The notes: generated by a model not told the origin, from the letters alone. DNA of 64,000 bases from Deltaproteobacteria bacterium (GCA_021799495.1 JAJZAI010000007.1:35852-99851), one strand, 5' to 3'; positions 19,274 through 28,125 are shown, numbered from the stretch's first letter. Made by a program: numbers and translations.

Positions 19274-19305
19274 ACGAAACGTGAGCGGTACGAAACGTGA
19301 GCGGA
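19274..19305. repeat. Two tandem 16-base repeats
   Basis: ACGAAACGTGAGCGGT is followed at once by ACGAAACGTGAGCGGA, and a degenerate third copy precedes them (ACGAGATGTGAACGA from about 19258). They lie about 90 bp upstream of the cinA promoter candidate. No known operator matches. Confidence 0.6.
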
Positions 19306-19389
19306 TATCAACCACCATGGCGAACCACGCAGTCTCTTCCAACGTCGCGCGTTGAAGCTCTATTCCGGGTCGCACGCGCATGGGGTGGC

Positions 19390-19418
19390 TTGCCGGTGGG
19401 CGGGTTCTTGGAAATAAT
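19390..19418 (+). promoter_or_regulatory. Candidate sigma-70 promoter for cinA
   Basis: TTGCCG (19390-19395), a 17-base spacer and AATAAT (19413-19418) stand 23 bases before ATG 19442. The match is good for a high-GC background; the start site is predicted only. Confidence 0.4.
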
Positions 19419-19441
19419 TAACCCGCTGGGGCGGGCGGCTG

Positions 19442-20173
19442 ATGAACGAACGAACCTGCGCGATCGTCGTGATCGGCAATGAAATCCTGTCGGGCAAGGT
19501 GCAGGACAGCAACGCATATTTCGCCGCGCGCGAATTGCGCCGGCTCGGCGTCGCGCTCAACCGGATCGCGGTCGTGCCCGACGATCGCCAGGCGATTATC
19601 GACGAAGTGCGCCACTGCGCCCACTCATTCGAGTTCGTAATCACCTCGGGCGGCGTCGGCCCGACCCACGACGACATCACGATCGAAGCGATTGCGGCGG
19701 CGTTCGGCCGCAAAATCGTGACCGATCCCGAACTCAAACGGATCGTCGCGCAATATTTCAGGGGCGGCTTGAACGAGGCTGGCCTCAAGATGGCCGAGGC
19801 GCCCGAGGGCTGCACACTGATCGCAGGCGGCGACGTGCGCTTTCCGACGATCCAGCTCGAAAACGTCTATATCCTGCCCGGAATTCCTCAAATCTTCGAA
19901 GCCAAGCTGAAGGCGCTGGCCGGGCGCTTCGCCACCGACCCCTACTATCTGCGAACCATCTATTCCAACGCCAGCGAGGGCGTGCTGGCCGAACATCTGA
20001 ACGCCACGCTGCGGCAATTCCCGGAATTGCTGCTCGGCTCGTATCCGACAATCGGCGCCGACGCGTACCGGGTCAAGCTGACGTTGGAATCCAAGGATCG
20101 CGCCTATCTCGACCGCGCATTCGACCATCTGATGGGCCTGATGCCGGCTGGAACGGTGGTCAAGACCGAGTAG
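19442..20173 (+). CDS. CinA-type molybdopterin-binding domain protein
   Basis: 243 residues, covering the N-terminal MoCF-biosynthesis fold of CinA (COG1058) and lacking the C-terminal nicotinamide-nucleotide amidase domain. The start CAIVVIGNEILSGKVQDSN and the loop FVITSGGVGPTHDDITIEAI are hallmark segments, and IYILPGIPQIFEAKL-like sequence (VYILPGIPQIFEAKL) follows. Related short proteins hydrolyse ADP-ribose-type or FAD pyrophosphate bonds, or are uncharacterised; a role in competence should not be assumed. It is followed 76 bp downstream by a secreted protein gene. Confidence 0.88.
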   Translation: MNERTCAIVVIGNEILSGKVQDSNAYFAARELRRLGVALNRIAVVPDDRQAIIDEVRHCAHSFEFVITSGGVGPTHDDITIEAIAAAFGRKIVTDPELKRIVAQYFRGGLNEAGLKMAEAPEGCTLIAGGDVRFPTIQLENVYILPGIPQIFEAKLKALAGRFATDPYYLRTIYSNASEGVLAEHLNATLRQFPELLLGSYPTIGADAYRVKLTLESKDRAYLDRAFDHLMGLMPAGTVVKTE

Positions 20174-20249
20174 CGGAAATGTTGTAAACTGTTCGCAGCA
20201 GGCGGGCCGGGAGCCGGTCCGCACATGGCGGGGGTAGGAGGATGAGGCG

Positions 20250-20867
20250 ATGAAGCTCCATCGTTTGACAGCGGCGGCATTTCTGTCCGGCATCTTAGTG
20301 ATCGCATCGATTAGCCCGCTTCACGCGCAGTCCGCGGCGGGCGCGGCCAACGCGGGTTCGCCGGTGGCGGCCGGACCGAATCCACAGGTGCCGCAGCCCG
20401 AGGATCAATCGGGCGTGAACTGGAAGGGCGTCGGCGTGGGCGCGGGCACCGTGCTCGGCAACGCCGTCTATATGCCGGCGAAGCTGGTGTACGGAATCCT
20501 CGGCGGAATCGCGGGCGGCGCGGGATGGGCACTGACGGGCGGCAACACCCAGGTCGCCAACACGATCTGGCGCAGTTCGCTGGGCGGCGACTACGTGCTC
20601 ACGCCGAGCATGGTCGCGGGCAAGCAGCCGGTCCACTTCAGCGGACCGACGGCAACCGCTCCGCCGCCGGCGACGGATCAATCGGCGAATCCCGCCGGCA
20701 ATGCGACTGTCGCGCAGAGCGGTGCACCCGCAAACACGGCGGGAACACCCCCGGCGACGCCGAGCGGACCGCATCCGATCGACAACGGCGCCGGTCCGGT
20801 CGTCGGCGGCGGCAACGCCGCGCCGAGCAATTCGCCCGCGCCGCTGCCATCGACGAATATCGAGTAG
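20250..20867 (+). CDS. Small exported protein with glycine-zipper segment and Pro/Ala-rich tail
   Basis: 205 residues with a strong ribosome site (GGAGGATGAGG) before ATG 20250. A Sec signal peptide (about 1-26) ends at LHAQ-SAAG. A compact core (about 52-130) contains VGVGAGTVLGNAVYMPAKL, a glycine-rich hydrophobic stretch (GILGGIAGGAGWALTGG) and SSLGGDYVLTPSMV. The last 75 residues are low-complexity Pro/Ala/Gly/Asn/Thr. The glycine-zipper pattern suggests membrane association in the envelope. I do not recognise a characterised family. An ArsC/Spx-like gene follows 8 bp later. Confidence 0.75.
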   Translation: MKLHRLTAAAFLSGILVIASISPLHAQSAAGAANAGSPVAAGPNPQVPQPEDQSGVNWKGVGVGAGTVLGNAVYMPAKLVYGILGGIAGGAGWALTGGNTQVANTIWRSSLGGDYVLTPSMVAGKQPVHFSGPTATAPPPATDQSANPAGNATVAQSGAPANTAGTPPATPSGPHPIDNGAGPVVGGGNAAPSNSPAPLPSTNIE

Positions 20868-20875
20868 GCGGCGCG

Positions 20876-21226
20876 ATGGCGAAAGCGTTGTTCCTCTGGA
20901 AATCGACCTGCAGCACCTGCCGGAATGCGCGCGCGTTTATCCGCGACGAACTCGGCGCCGAGCTCGACGAGCGCAACTACGCGAAAGAGCCGTTCACGCT
21001 CGCCGAGCTCGCGCGGATCTTCAAGCACGCCGACCCGCGCGACTTCATCAATCCGAAGAGCGAATCGTTCAAAGCGATGGGCTTGCGGGGACGGACGCTC
21101 ACGCGCAGGCAGGCGCTTGATTTGATCGTCGAGCAGCCGAACCTGCTGAAACGTCCGCTCACGATCGCTGGCGGCGAATTTATAGCCGGCTTCGATCGCG
21201 AGCGGATGCGCGCGCTGCTCGCCTAG
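20876..21226 (+). CDS. ArsC/Spx family thioredoxin-fold protein
   Basis: 116 residues from ATG 20876, 8 bp after the preceding stop, so probably co-transcribed. The active site is a CxxC (Cys12, Cys15 in WKSTCSTCRNARAF), followed by the ArsC-family region ERNYAKEPFTLAEL and a C-terminal RPLTIAGGEFIAGFD. Proteins of this group are either glutathione/thioredoxin-linked arsenate reductases or Spx/MgsR-like RNA polymerase binding regulators. The CxxC motif is more typical of the Spx/YffB side. No other arsenic gene is nearby, so arsenate reduction is not supported by context. Confidence 0.85.
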   Translation: MAKALFLWKSTCSTCRNARAFIRDELGAELDERNYAKEPFTLAELARIFKHADPRDFINPKSESFKAMGLRGRTLTRRQALDLIVEQPNLLKRPLTIAGGEFIAGFDRERMRALLA

Positions 21227-21263
21227 CGGCGATCAGAATCGCCCGGCGCGGGCGAAATCGAAG

Positions 21264-22241
21264 TCAGGCGGATTTTTCGAGACGCTCGGACTTTTCGGCG
21301 CGTTCCGCCCGCTCGGATTTCTCGTGACGATCATGATTGCGGGCGTGATTCGCGGCTGCGGCCTTGCTGGTCGTCAAAACGTCGATAAATTTGCGCACCG
21401 CGGGCGAAAGCTCGCGCCCGCGCTTGTAGATAATCGCCAGCGGACGGGTGAACGGCCCCTCGGCGAACTCGATCATCTTGAGCGTGCCGCGCGCGGTCTC
21501 CTGCTCGACGGTCGAGCGCGGCACGATCGCGAGGCCCTGGCCGATCTCGACGGCGCGCTTGATGGTTTCGATATTGTCGAACTCCATCGTATAGACCGGC
21601 TTGACCCCGTGGTCGCGCAGGATGCGGTCGGAGGCCTTGCGGGTCGCGATATCTCGCTCGTAACCGACGAAGCGCTGGCCGACCAGTTGCCGGACGTTGA
21701 CGCGATCGAATTGCGCCAGCGGATCGTTGGGCGGCGCCACCAGCACCAACTCGTCGTGCCGAAACGCGATCGTCACGATCTGGCTGCGCTTGTTCGGATA
21801 GGCGACGACGCCGAGATCGATCTTGCCCTCGATTAAATCGTCATAAATTTTATTCGAGCGCAGATATTCGAGATGAACGTTGACCTGCGGATAGGCGCGC
21901 AGGAAATCGGTCAGGTACGGCGGCAATTCATGCAGCCCGACGCTGTAAACCGTGCCGACCCGGATCGCGCCCGCGACCACCGAGCCAATTTCGCGCAAGC
22001 GATTCTCAAGCTCAACAAAACGCCGCACGATTTCTTTGCTGGAATTATAAAGAATCTGGCCTGCCGGAGTCGGTTTGACACCAGCGCGGGCGCGCTCTAA
22101 CAATCGACACTCGTACTTGTCTTCGAGACTCCGCACCTGCTGGCTGACCGCCGACTGGGTCACGAAGTTTTGTGAGGCGGCATAAGAAACACTGCCACTT
22201 TCGATAATGTCGCAGAAGACCTTTAGCGTTTCGATGTGCAT
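21264..22241 (-). CDS. LysR family transcriptional regulator
   Basis: 325 residues from ATG 22241; an upstream in-frame extension to 22352 lacks family sequence. The winged HTH at 1-60 (IETLKVFCDIIESGSVSYAA, SQSAVSQQVRSLE-type helix) is followed by a periplasmic-binding-like effector domain (about 90-290, VGTVYSVGLHELPPYLTDF to GLAIVPRSTVEQE). The last 33 residues are an unusual charged tail made of SER, AER and EKS repeats. It is divergent from the glutaryl-CoA dehydrogenase gene across 194 bp, as in gcdR-gcdH pairs, so control of lysine/tryptophan-derived glutaryl-CoA catabolism is likely. Confidence 0.9.
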   Translation of the reverse strand: MHIETLKVFCDIIESGSVSYAASQNFVTQSAVSQQVRSLEDKYECRLLERARAGVKPTPAGQILYNSSKEIVRRFVELENRLREIGSVVAGAIRVGTVYSVGLHELPPYLTDFLRAYPQVNVHLEYLRSNKIYDDLIEGKIDLGVVAYPNKRSQIVTIAFRHDELVLVAPPNDPLAQFDRVNVRQLVGQRFVGYERDIATRKASDRILRDHGVKPVYTMEFDNIETIKRAVEIGQGLAIVPRSTVEQETARGTLKMIEFAEGPFTRPLAIIYKRGRELSPAVRKFIDVLTTSKAAAANHARNHDRHEKSERAERAEKSERLEKSA

Positions 22242-22435
22242 ATAACTACGGTCTGATATAAGGATATTTGATGGCCAAACGTGACGCAACGGGGGTTGGA
22301 CGCGAAATTCTGATCGCCCCGGCTGGCGCCGGGCGACGACAAATCGGGTCATTTGGCGTCACGATTGAGCCGTCGCTCCAAACTAATCACGCCATGTCAA
22401 TAAACCATCGTTTGATTTAGCCTGAGGATTTGCAT

Positions 22436-23605
22436 ATGGCCGATTTCATCAGCGATCTTGACTTTTATCAGCTCGACGAATTGCTCAGCCCGGAGGATCG
22501 GATGACGCGGGCGGCAGTGCGTCAGTTCGTGCAGCGCGAGGTCACGCCGCACGTCGAAAAACATTTCGCCGACTCCACTTTCCCGCTGGAACTGATTCCG
22601 CGATTGGCCGAATTTGGCGTCTTCGGTGCGAACCTGAAGGGCTACGGATGCGCCGGGATGAACAACGTCGCCTACGGCCTGATCATGCAGGAGCTGGAAG
22701 CGGCCGATTCGGGCCTGCGCTCGTTCGCGTCGGTGCAAAGCGCGCTCGCGATGTACGCGATCTACGCCTGGGGCTCCGAGGAACAGAAAAACCGTTACCT
22801 GCCGCTGATGGCGCAGGGCAAGCTAATCGGATGCTTCGGCCTGACCGAGCCCGACCACGGCTCGGATCCCGGCGGGATGGAAACCCGGGCGCGCAAGGAC
22901 GGCCATGGATGGATACTGAACGGGATGAAGCGCTGGATCACCAACGGCTCGATCGCCGACCTTGCCGTGGTCTGGGCGAAGATCGACCAGGGCATCACCG
23001 GATTCATCGTCGAAAAAGGCGCGCCGGGCTTCAGCACGCGCGATATCCATGGAAAGTTCTCGATGCGCGCGTCGATCACGTCCGAATTGTTCTTCGACGA
23101 CGTGCGGCTGGACGCTGGCGCCCAATTGCCAGCCGCGCGCGGTCTCAAGGCGCCGCTGGCCTGTCTGACGCAGGCCCGCTACGGAATCGCGTGGGGTGCG
23201 ATCGGCGCGGCCCGCACCTGTTATCAATGCGCGCTCGATTACACCAGGGCGCGCAAGCAGTTCAGCCGACCGCTGGCCGGCTATCAGCTCGTGCAGAACA
23301 AGCTCGTCAACATGCTGACCGAAATCACCAAGGCGCAGCTCATATGCCTCAGGCTCGGCCAGATGAAAGACGCCGGCACGATGCGTCCGGAGCATGTTTC
23401 GCTGGCCAAGCGGAACAACGTGCAGATGGCGCTGGATATAGCGCGGACGGCCCGTGACATGCTCGGCGCCAACGGGATCGTCAACGAATATCCGGTGATC
23501 CGTCACATGCTGAATCTTGAGACCGTGAACACGTACGAGGGCGCCTACGACGTGCATACGCTGATTCTGGGCCGCGATATTACTGGAATCGGCGCATTCG
23601 ATTGA
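22436..23605 (+). CDS. gcdH: Glutaryl-CoA dehydrogenase (acyl-CoA dehydrogenase family)
   Basis: 389 residues from ATG 22436, with TGAGG eight bases upstream. The N-terminal helical domain holds the substrate-side Arg in the family segment ELEAADSGLRSFASVQ. The FAD-binding middle domain has CFGLTEPDHGSDPGGMETRA and WITNGSIADLAVVWAK. The catalytic base is Glu368 in NTYEGAYDVHTLILGRDITG, close to the GCDH consensus TYEG. It oxidises and decarboxylates glutaryl-CoA to crotonyl-CoA, passing electrons to ETF. No CoA-transferase partner is adjacent. A divergent LysR gene probably regulates it, and a strong terminator follows. Confidence 0.9.
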   Translation: MADFISDLDFYQLDELLSPEDRMTRAAVRQFVQREVTPHVEKHFADSTFPLELIPRLAEFGVFGANLKGYGCAGMNNVAYGLIMQELEAADSGLRSFASVQSALAMYAIYAWGSEEQKNRYLPLMAQGKLIGCFGLTEPDHGSDPGGMETRARKDGHGWILNGMKRWITNGSIADLAVVWAKIDQGITGFIVEKGAPGFSTRDIHGKFSMRASITSELFFDDVRLDAGAQLPAARGLKAPLACLTQARYGIAWGAIGAARTCYQCALDYTRARKQFSRPLAGYQLVQNKLVNMLTEITKAQLICLRLGQMKDAGTMRPEHVSLAKRNNVQMALDIARTARDMLGANGIVNEYPVIRHMLNLETVNTYEGAYDVHTLILGRDITGIGAFD

Positions 23606-23641
23606 TCGGCGCGTTCGGCCAAACCGTTCCAGCGCAAAATC

Positions 23642-23682
23642 GAACGGCCGGAGCCTCGCGCAGGCTCCGGCCGTTCTTGTTT
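23642..23682 (+). terminator. Strong, probably bidirectional terminator
   Basis: A perfect 14-bp stem (GAACGGCCGGAGCC, 23642-23655, with 23663-23676) with a 7-base loop is followed by TTGTTT. On the minus strand the same stem is followed by GATTTTG, so it can also end transcription of the convergent MBL gene. Confidence 0.85.
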
Positions 23683-23709
23683 CGGTTCTATTCGGCTTAA
23701 TCTGGCGGA

Positions 23710-24564
23710 TTAAGCCAGAACAAAACGGAAAGAGTCGCCCTTGCGCACGATTTTGCCCGCCGACGGCGTGGCGAAATGCGTCCCCAGGACCAGCGTTCCG
23801 GTGTCGGCATAGCGCTCGCAGAAAGCGCGGCGCGTCAGCTTGGCCATCTTGCCGTCGACGTCGAAGTTGTCGTCCCATTCCGGGAAGCGGCATTGAATCG
23901 GATGGTGCATCAGGTCGCCGGTAATAACCGCGTCCTTGCCGGCCGAGGAAATCCGAATCGCGAAATGGCCGGGCGTATGGCCGGGCGTCGATTCGAGCCA
24001 GATTTCGTCGGTAATCTTGTGCTTGTCGTCAACGAACTTGAGCATCCCCTCGGCGATCACGGGCCGCACCGAATCTTCGACCGGATCTTTCAGGAAAGGA
24101 TCTTCAGCGCGCGAGAAAAAGTCCCATTCCGTGCCGCCGACGAGATATTGCGCCTTGGTGAACGTCGGCTTCCATTTCCCGTCCACCAGCATCGTGTTCC
24201 AGCCAACGTGGTCGAGATGCAGATGGGTGCAGACGACGTGATCGATCGAACCGCGATCGCATCCGGCCTGCTTCAAGGTGTCGAGGAACGGCAGATGCAG
24301 ATTGCTGAAGTCGGGAATGCCGCGCACCTTGTCATTGCCGACGCAGGTATCGACGATTACGCGCTTGCCCTGGCTTTCGAGCACGAGCGCGTGAACGCTG
24401 ATTTTGATTTTGCCGGCTTCGTCGATAAAGGTCGGAAAGAGCCAATCCTTGTCCTTCATCAGATTTTCGGGAGTGCCGTCCGGCAGGATCATCGTGCCGT
24501 CCCATGCAACTTCCGATTCGATCACCCGAGTCACCTTAACGTTGCCGATATTCCATTGATTCAC
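23710..24564 (-). CDS. MBL-fold metallo-hydrolase (paralog 1)
   Basis: 284 residues. The metal-binding motif is THLHLDH (His114, His116, Asp118, His119), with later ligands in STPGHTPGHFAIRI, ITGDLMHHPIQC and LGTHFATPSAG. The N-terminus NQWNIGNVKVTRVIESEVA and the IVDTCVGNDKVRG segment mark the same subfamily as the gene at 62340. The two align without gaps through the active site. It probably hydrolyses a lactone, ester or similar bond using two metal ions; the substrate is unknown. It is convergent with gcdH and shares the terminator between them. Confidence 0.88.
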   Translation of the reverse strand: MNQWNIGNVKVTRVIESEVAWDGTMILPDGTPENLMKDKDWLFPTFIDEAGKIKISVHALVLESQGKRVIVDTCVGNDKVRGIPDFSNLHLPFLDTLKQAGCDRGSIDHVVCTHLHLDHVGWNTMLVDGKWKPTFTKAQYLVGGTEWDFFSRAEDPFLKDPVEDSVRPVIAEGMLKFVDDKHKITDEIWLESTPGHTPGHFAIRISSAGKDAVITGDLMHHPIQCRFPEWDDNFDVDGKMAKLTRRAFCERYADTGTLVLGTHFATPSAGKIVRKGDSFRFVLA

Positions 24565-24781
24565 GTGGTTGGCTCCTTGCGTATCGCGTCATGCGGCGCG
24601 GTAATGTCAGACTCTCTTTAGACGATTCGGCGCCGAACCGCCAACGCCGGCGGCGTGGGGCGGCTGAATGACGCCAGTGGATGGACAATGAAGACACAGC
24701 GGCGCCCGTTGCGCCATAACATCAAATCGCGCGTAATTTGACGGGTTACGTTGAAATTACCCACTTGTTCGTCACGCGCAA

Positions 24782-25438
24782 TTGGCTAAGACTGATAATC
24801 TCGTCGGCCGCGCGAGCGTCGCCGGCGCAGGGTTTGAGGCGGGGGCGCGTTTGGAGAGCGAACTACACGATATCAGCCGCATCGAAAGCGCTTTGCGCAG
24901 GAAAAAGGCGCGGACGGCGATTTTCGACCGCGACGGCATTATCAATCGAATCGTGATGCGCGACGGCGCGCCCGCAAGTCCGCGCAATATGGAAGAATTT
25001 ATCATCGAGCCCGAAGCGTCCGCCGCGCTTGCCCGACTCAAGACGGCAGGATTTCGAATGTTCGTGGCGTCGAATCAACCCGATCTCGCCCGCTCGAAAG
25101 TGGCTCCCGAAACTATCGACGCGATGACCGCGGCGATTTTGGCGGCGTTGCCGATCGAAGCCGTGCGCATCTGCCCGCACGACGACGGCGACGGATGCGC
25201 TTGCCGCAAGCCGCGGCCTGGAATGCTGCTCGGCCTTGCGCGCGATTTCGGTTTCGATTTATCCGGCGCCTTCATGATCGGCGACACCTGGAAGGACGTT
25301 CACGCCGGACGCGCGGCCGGATGCGCGACAATTCTTCTCGCGCGCGATTACAATCGCGGCGTGGCCGCAGATTTCAAGACCGCGACGCTGTCGGAAGCGG
25401 TCGATCTGATCCTTGCGGTTGGGGACGCGCGCCGATGA
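24782..25438 (+). CDS. gmhB: D,D-heptose 1,7-bisphosphate phosphatase (HAD-IIIA)
   Basis: 218 residues from TTG 24782; a TTG at 24851 with GAGGCGGGGG upstream is a reasonable alternative that removes 23 non-conserved residues. HAD motif I is FDRDG (Asp49, Asp51), with motif II in VASNQPDLARS and motif III/IV in GDTWKDVHAG. The zinc loop CPHDDGDGCACRKP (Cys131, His133, Cys139, Cys141) is diagnostic of GmhB. It removes the C7 phosphate from heptose 1,7-bisphosphate. The stop overlaps the gmhA start (ATGA), so it is translationally coupled to the isomerase. Confidence 0.9.
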   Translation: MAKTDNLVGRASVAGAGFEAGARLESELHDISRIESALRRKKARTAIFDRDGIINRIVMRDGAPASPRNMEEFIIEPEASAALARLKTAGFRMFVASNQPDLARSKVAPETIDAMTAAILAALPIEAVRICPHDDGDGCACRKPRPGMLLGLARDFGFDLSGAFMIGDTWKDVHAGRAAGCATILLARDYNRGVAADFKTATLSEAVDLILAVGDARR

Positions 25439-26046
25439 GCGAAGAATTGCGCGCCCATATCAGCGGCTATCTGGCCGAAGCCGCCGAGATTTGCGCGAAG
25501 CTCGATCAGGACGCGATCGAAAAAATCGTCGCCGGGCTGGTCGAGTTGCGCCGGCGGGGCGGAAGACTGTTTTTCCTTGGCGTCGGCGGCGGCGCGGCCA
25601 ACGCGTCGCACGCGGTCAACGATTTCCGCAAGATCGCCAATATCGAAAGCTACGCGCCGACCGACAACGTCTCCGAGCTGACGGCGCGAATCAACGACGA
25701 CGGCTGGGAATCCGCGTACGCGCGCTGGCTCGAAACGAGCCGGCTCAACGCCGCCGACGCGGTGTTCGTGCTGTCGGTCGGCGGCGGCGACGCCGAGCGG
25801 AACGTAAGCGCGAACCTGGTCGCGGCGATCCGGCGCGCCCGCGCGTCCGGCGCGCGCGTATTCGGAATCGTCGGCCGCGACGGCGGCTTCACCGCGAAAA
25901 CCGCCGACGCCTGCGTGATCGTGCCGAATCCGAATCCGCACAACGTCACGCCGCATACCGAGGCGTTCCAGGCAGTGGTTTGGCACCTGATCGTCTCGCA
26001 TCCGGCGCTCGCGACGAACGCGATGAAATGGGAATCGATACGTTGA
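25435..26046 (+). CDS. gmhA: Phosphoheptose isomerase-like SIS domain protein
   Basis: 203 residues from ATG 25435, overlapping gmhB by four bases. A single SIS fold has the phosphosugar loop FLGVGGGAANASHAVNDFRK, then LSVGGGDAERNVSANLVAAI and GIVGRDGGFTAKTADACVIV. The C-terminus has NVTPHTEAFQAVVWHLIVSH, where GmhA carries its catalytic Glu and zinc His. It converts sedoheptulose 7-phosphate to D-glycero-D-manno-heptose 7-phosphate, the first committed step. The neighbouring transaldolase could supply its substrate. Confidence 0.87.
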   Translation: MSEELRAHISGYLAEAAEICAKLDQDAIEKIVAGLVELRRRGGRLFFLGVGGGAANASHAVNDFRKIANIESYAPTDNVSELTARINDDGWESAYARWLETSRLNAADAVFVLSVGGGDAERNVSANLVAAIRRARASGARVFGIVGRDGGFTAKTADACVIVPNPNPHNVTPHTEAFQAVVWHLIVSHPALATNAMKWESIR

Positions 26047-26076
26047 GGCCAATTCGGCGGGGGGAGGACAAGCGGC

Positions 26077-26754
26077 ATGAAGATCTTCGTGGATTCGGCG
26101 AATCTGGTTGAAATCGAAGAGGCGTTCAAACGCGGCTTCGCCAGCGGCGTCACGACCAACCCCTCGATTCTCTCCAAAGAGGAACGGACCGACTTCCGCC
26201 AGCACATCCGGGGGATAATCCGGCTGTTGGGCCGCTATGGCGCGGACATCCCGCTGAGCGTCGAGGTGTTCACGACCGAACCACACGAGATGCTGCGGCA
26301 GGCGCGCGAGCTGGCGGAAGAGTTCGGCGATTATCCGGGGCTGAATATCAAGGTGCCGATCGGATGGGACGAATTGCGCGTGATTCGCGAGCTCAAGCAG
26401 AGCGGCGTGCGCGTCAATTGCACCTGTTGCATGGCTTTCAACCAGGCCGCGATGGCGGCGCTGGCGGGAGCCGACTACGTGAGCCTGTTTTACGGACGGA
26501 TTCGCGATATCGGCTACGACGCGCGCGGCGTGGTCGAAAGCGTGCGCCGGGCGTTCCGCGAGGGAGGAGTGGCGTCGCAAATCATCGTCGGCAGCATCCG
26601 CCATATCCACGACATCAATGAGGCGATGATGGCCGGGGCGGACATCGTCACCGTGCCGCCGAAATTTTTCCCGCAGATGGTCAGCCATCCGAAGACCGCC
26701 GAGGCCGTGGAGCAGTTCATCAATGACTTCCGCAACTGGAACGCGCCGCGCTAG
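26077..26754 (+). CDS. tal: Transaldolase (TalC/MipB-type, short form)
   Basis: 225 residues, typical of the compact transaldolase/fructose-6-phosphate aldolase family. MKIFVDSANLVEIEEAF opens the TIM barrel, GVTTNPSILSKE follows, and the Schiff-base lysine is Lys92 in LNIKVPIGW. GGAGGACAAG precedes the ATG, 30 bp after gmhA. A true transaldolase makes sedoheptulose 7-phosphate from fructose 6-phosphate and erythrose 4-phosphate, the substrate of GmhA. Its position inside a heptose operon makes that the likely job. An aldolase activity cannot be excluded from sequence. Confidence 0.9.
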   Translation: MKIFVDSANLVEIEEAFKRGFASGVTTNPSILSKEERTDFRQHIRGIIRLLGRYGADIPLSVEVFTTEPHEMLRQARELAEEFGDYPGLNIKVPIGWDELRVIRELKQSGVRVNCTCCMAFNQAAMAALAGADYVSLFYGRIRDIGYDARGVVESVRRAFREGGVASQIIVGSIRHIHDINEAMMAGADIVTVPPKFFPQMVSHPKTAEAVEQFINDFRNWNAPR

Positions 26755-26820
26755 CTTCGGAAGCGCCGGCGCGCTCGCGGAATCAAGCAGCCGCGGACGA
26801 ACGCGCGCGCGCAAATCTCA

Positions 26821-28125
26821 GTGAAAATCGGGATTCTCGGCGGCGGACTTGCCGGACTCGCGGTGGCCGCGGCCTGCCGCGCGCACGAATGCGAGGTGCT
26901 GGAAGCCGATGATGCGATCGGCGGCCATTGCCGCAGCCTGATCGAGGGCGGCTACACTTTCGATCTCGGCGGGCCGCATATTCTTTTTTCGCGCGACCAG
27001 GAAATTCTGGCCCAACTCCATCGGCGGCTGGGCGCGAACCTCGCGATGCGCCGGCGCAACAACCGCATCTGGTACGACAGCCGTTTCGTCAAATATCCAT
27101 TTGAAAATGGATTATACGATTTGGCGCCACAAGATCGCTTCGAGTGCCTGTACTATTATCTGAATAATGACTATCCGAGGCCGGTTAATTTCAAGGAATG
27201 GATATATCATGTATTCGGCAAGGGAATCGCCGAGAAATACATGATTCCGTACAACGAGAAAATCTGGAACGTGCCGGCCGAGCAGATGGCGATCGACTGG
27301 GTGGACGGCCGCGTGCCCCGACCGCCGGTCGAGGACGTGATCAAGAGCGCGGTCGGCGTCGAGACCGAAGGCTACACGCATCAGTTGAACTTCGGTTACC
27401 CGGTCCGCGGCGGCATCGAGGCGCTGCCGCGGGCGTTCGCGGCCGAATGCCGTTCGATCGTGACGGAGTTTCCGGTGCGGCGCGTCTGGCGCGAGGATGG
27501 GCGCTGGCGCGTCAGCGACGGCCGCCGCGAGCGGGAATACGATCGCGTGGTTTCGACGATACCGCTCCAGGACCTCGCCGCCGCGCTGCCGGAGGTTCCC
27601 CAGCGCGTGCGCGCGGCGATCGACGGCCTGCGCTTCAACTCGTTGATCGTGGTGATGCTGGGCGTGGCCACGCCGCGGCCGCATCCGTTCACCGCGCTCT
27701 ACATTCCCGACCCTCGCTTTATTTTCCATCGCCTGTCGTTTCCGCTCAGTTTCACCGAGCACGGCGCTCCGGCCGGACGCGAAGCGATCGCCGCGGAAAT
27801 CACCACCAATCCAGGCGACGGCGTGCACGAATTGAGCGATGCGGAGGTCGAGCGAAAAACGATCGACGGCCTGGAAACGATGGGGCTGCTGAAGCACGGC
27901 GCGGTCGAGTTCGTCAGAACGCATCGCACCCGCCATGCCTACGTGGTGCGGACCTTCGACTATCGCGAAAAACTCGCGCTCGCGCTCGAATATATGGATT
28001 CGCTCGGAATAGTCAGCGTCGGACGCAACGCCGAATTCGAATACATCAACATGGACGAAGCGGTTCGCCGGGCTTTCGCGGCCGCCGCGCGCCTCGACGG
28101 CGAGCGCGAGAGCGCATCGCCATAA
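26821..28125 (+). CDS. FAD-dependent oxidoreductase, UDP-galactopyranose-mutase/protoporphyrinogen-oxidase-like
   Basis: 434 residues from GTG 26821. The dinucleotide fold opens with KIGILGGGLAGLAVAAACRA, then the FAD ribose and GG motif VLEADDAIGGHCRSLIEGG and LGGPHILFS. The middle holds YPFENGLYDL, AEKYMIPYNEKIWN and YPVRGGIEALPRAF, a pattern seen in glycan-cluster flavoproteins related to UDP-galactopyranose mutase. The C-terminus closes the FAD site with GIVSVGRNAEFEYINMDEA. It probably acts on a nucleotide-linked or lipid-linked sugar. A local AT-rich patch (27060-27240) reflects Phe/Tyr/Asn-rich coding. It is the fourth gene of the plus arm. Confidence 0.8.
   Translation: MKIGILGGGLAGLAVAAACRAHECEVLEADDAIGGHCRSLIEGGYTFDLGGPHILFSRDQEILAQLHRRLGANLAMRRRNNRIWYDSRFVKYPFENGLYDLAPQDRFECLYYYLNNDYPRPVNFKEWIYHVFGKGIAEKYMIPYNEKIWNVPAEQMAIDWVDGRVPRPPVEDVIKSAVGVETEGYTHQLNFGYPVRGGIEALPRAFAAECRSIVTEFPVRRVWREDGRWRVSDGRREREYDRVVSTIPLQDLAAALPEVPQRVRAAIDGLRFNSLIVVMLGVATPRPHPFTALYIPDPRFIFHRLSFPLSFTEHGAPAGREAIAAEITTNPGDGVHELSDAEVERKTIDGLETMGLLKHGAVEFVRTHRTRHAYVVRTFDYREKLALALEYMDSLGIVSVGRNAEFEYINMDEAVRRAFAAAARLDGERESASP

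Noticed and set aside
20876..21226. Arsenic resistance operon
   Set aside because: Only an ArsC/Spx-fold protein is present, with no ArsR, ArsB/Acr3 or ArsA nearby; family membership alone does not establish arsenate reduction.
27095..27112. Perfect ATCCATTT-GA-AAATGGAT palindrome inside the flavoprotein gene
   Set aside because: It lies in a coding, A/T-rich patch that encodes a conserved KYPFENGLYD segment; best explained by amino acid content.
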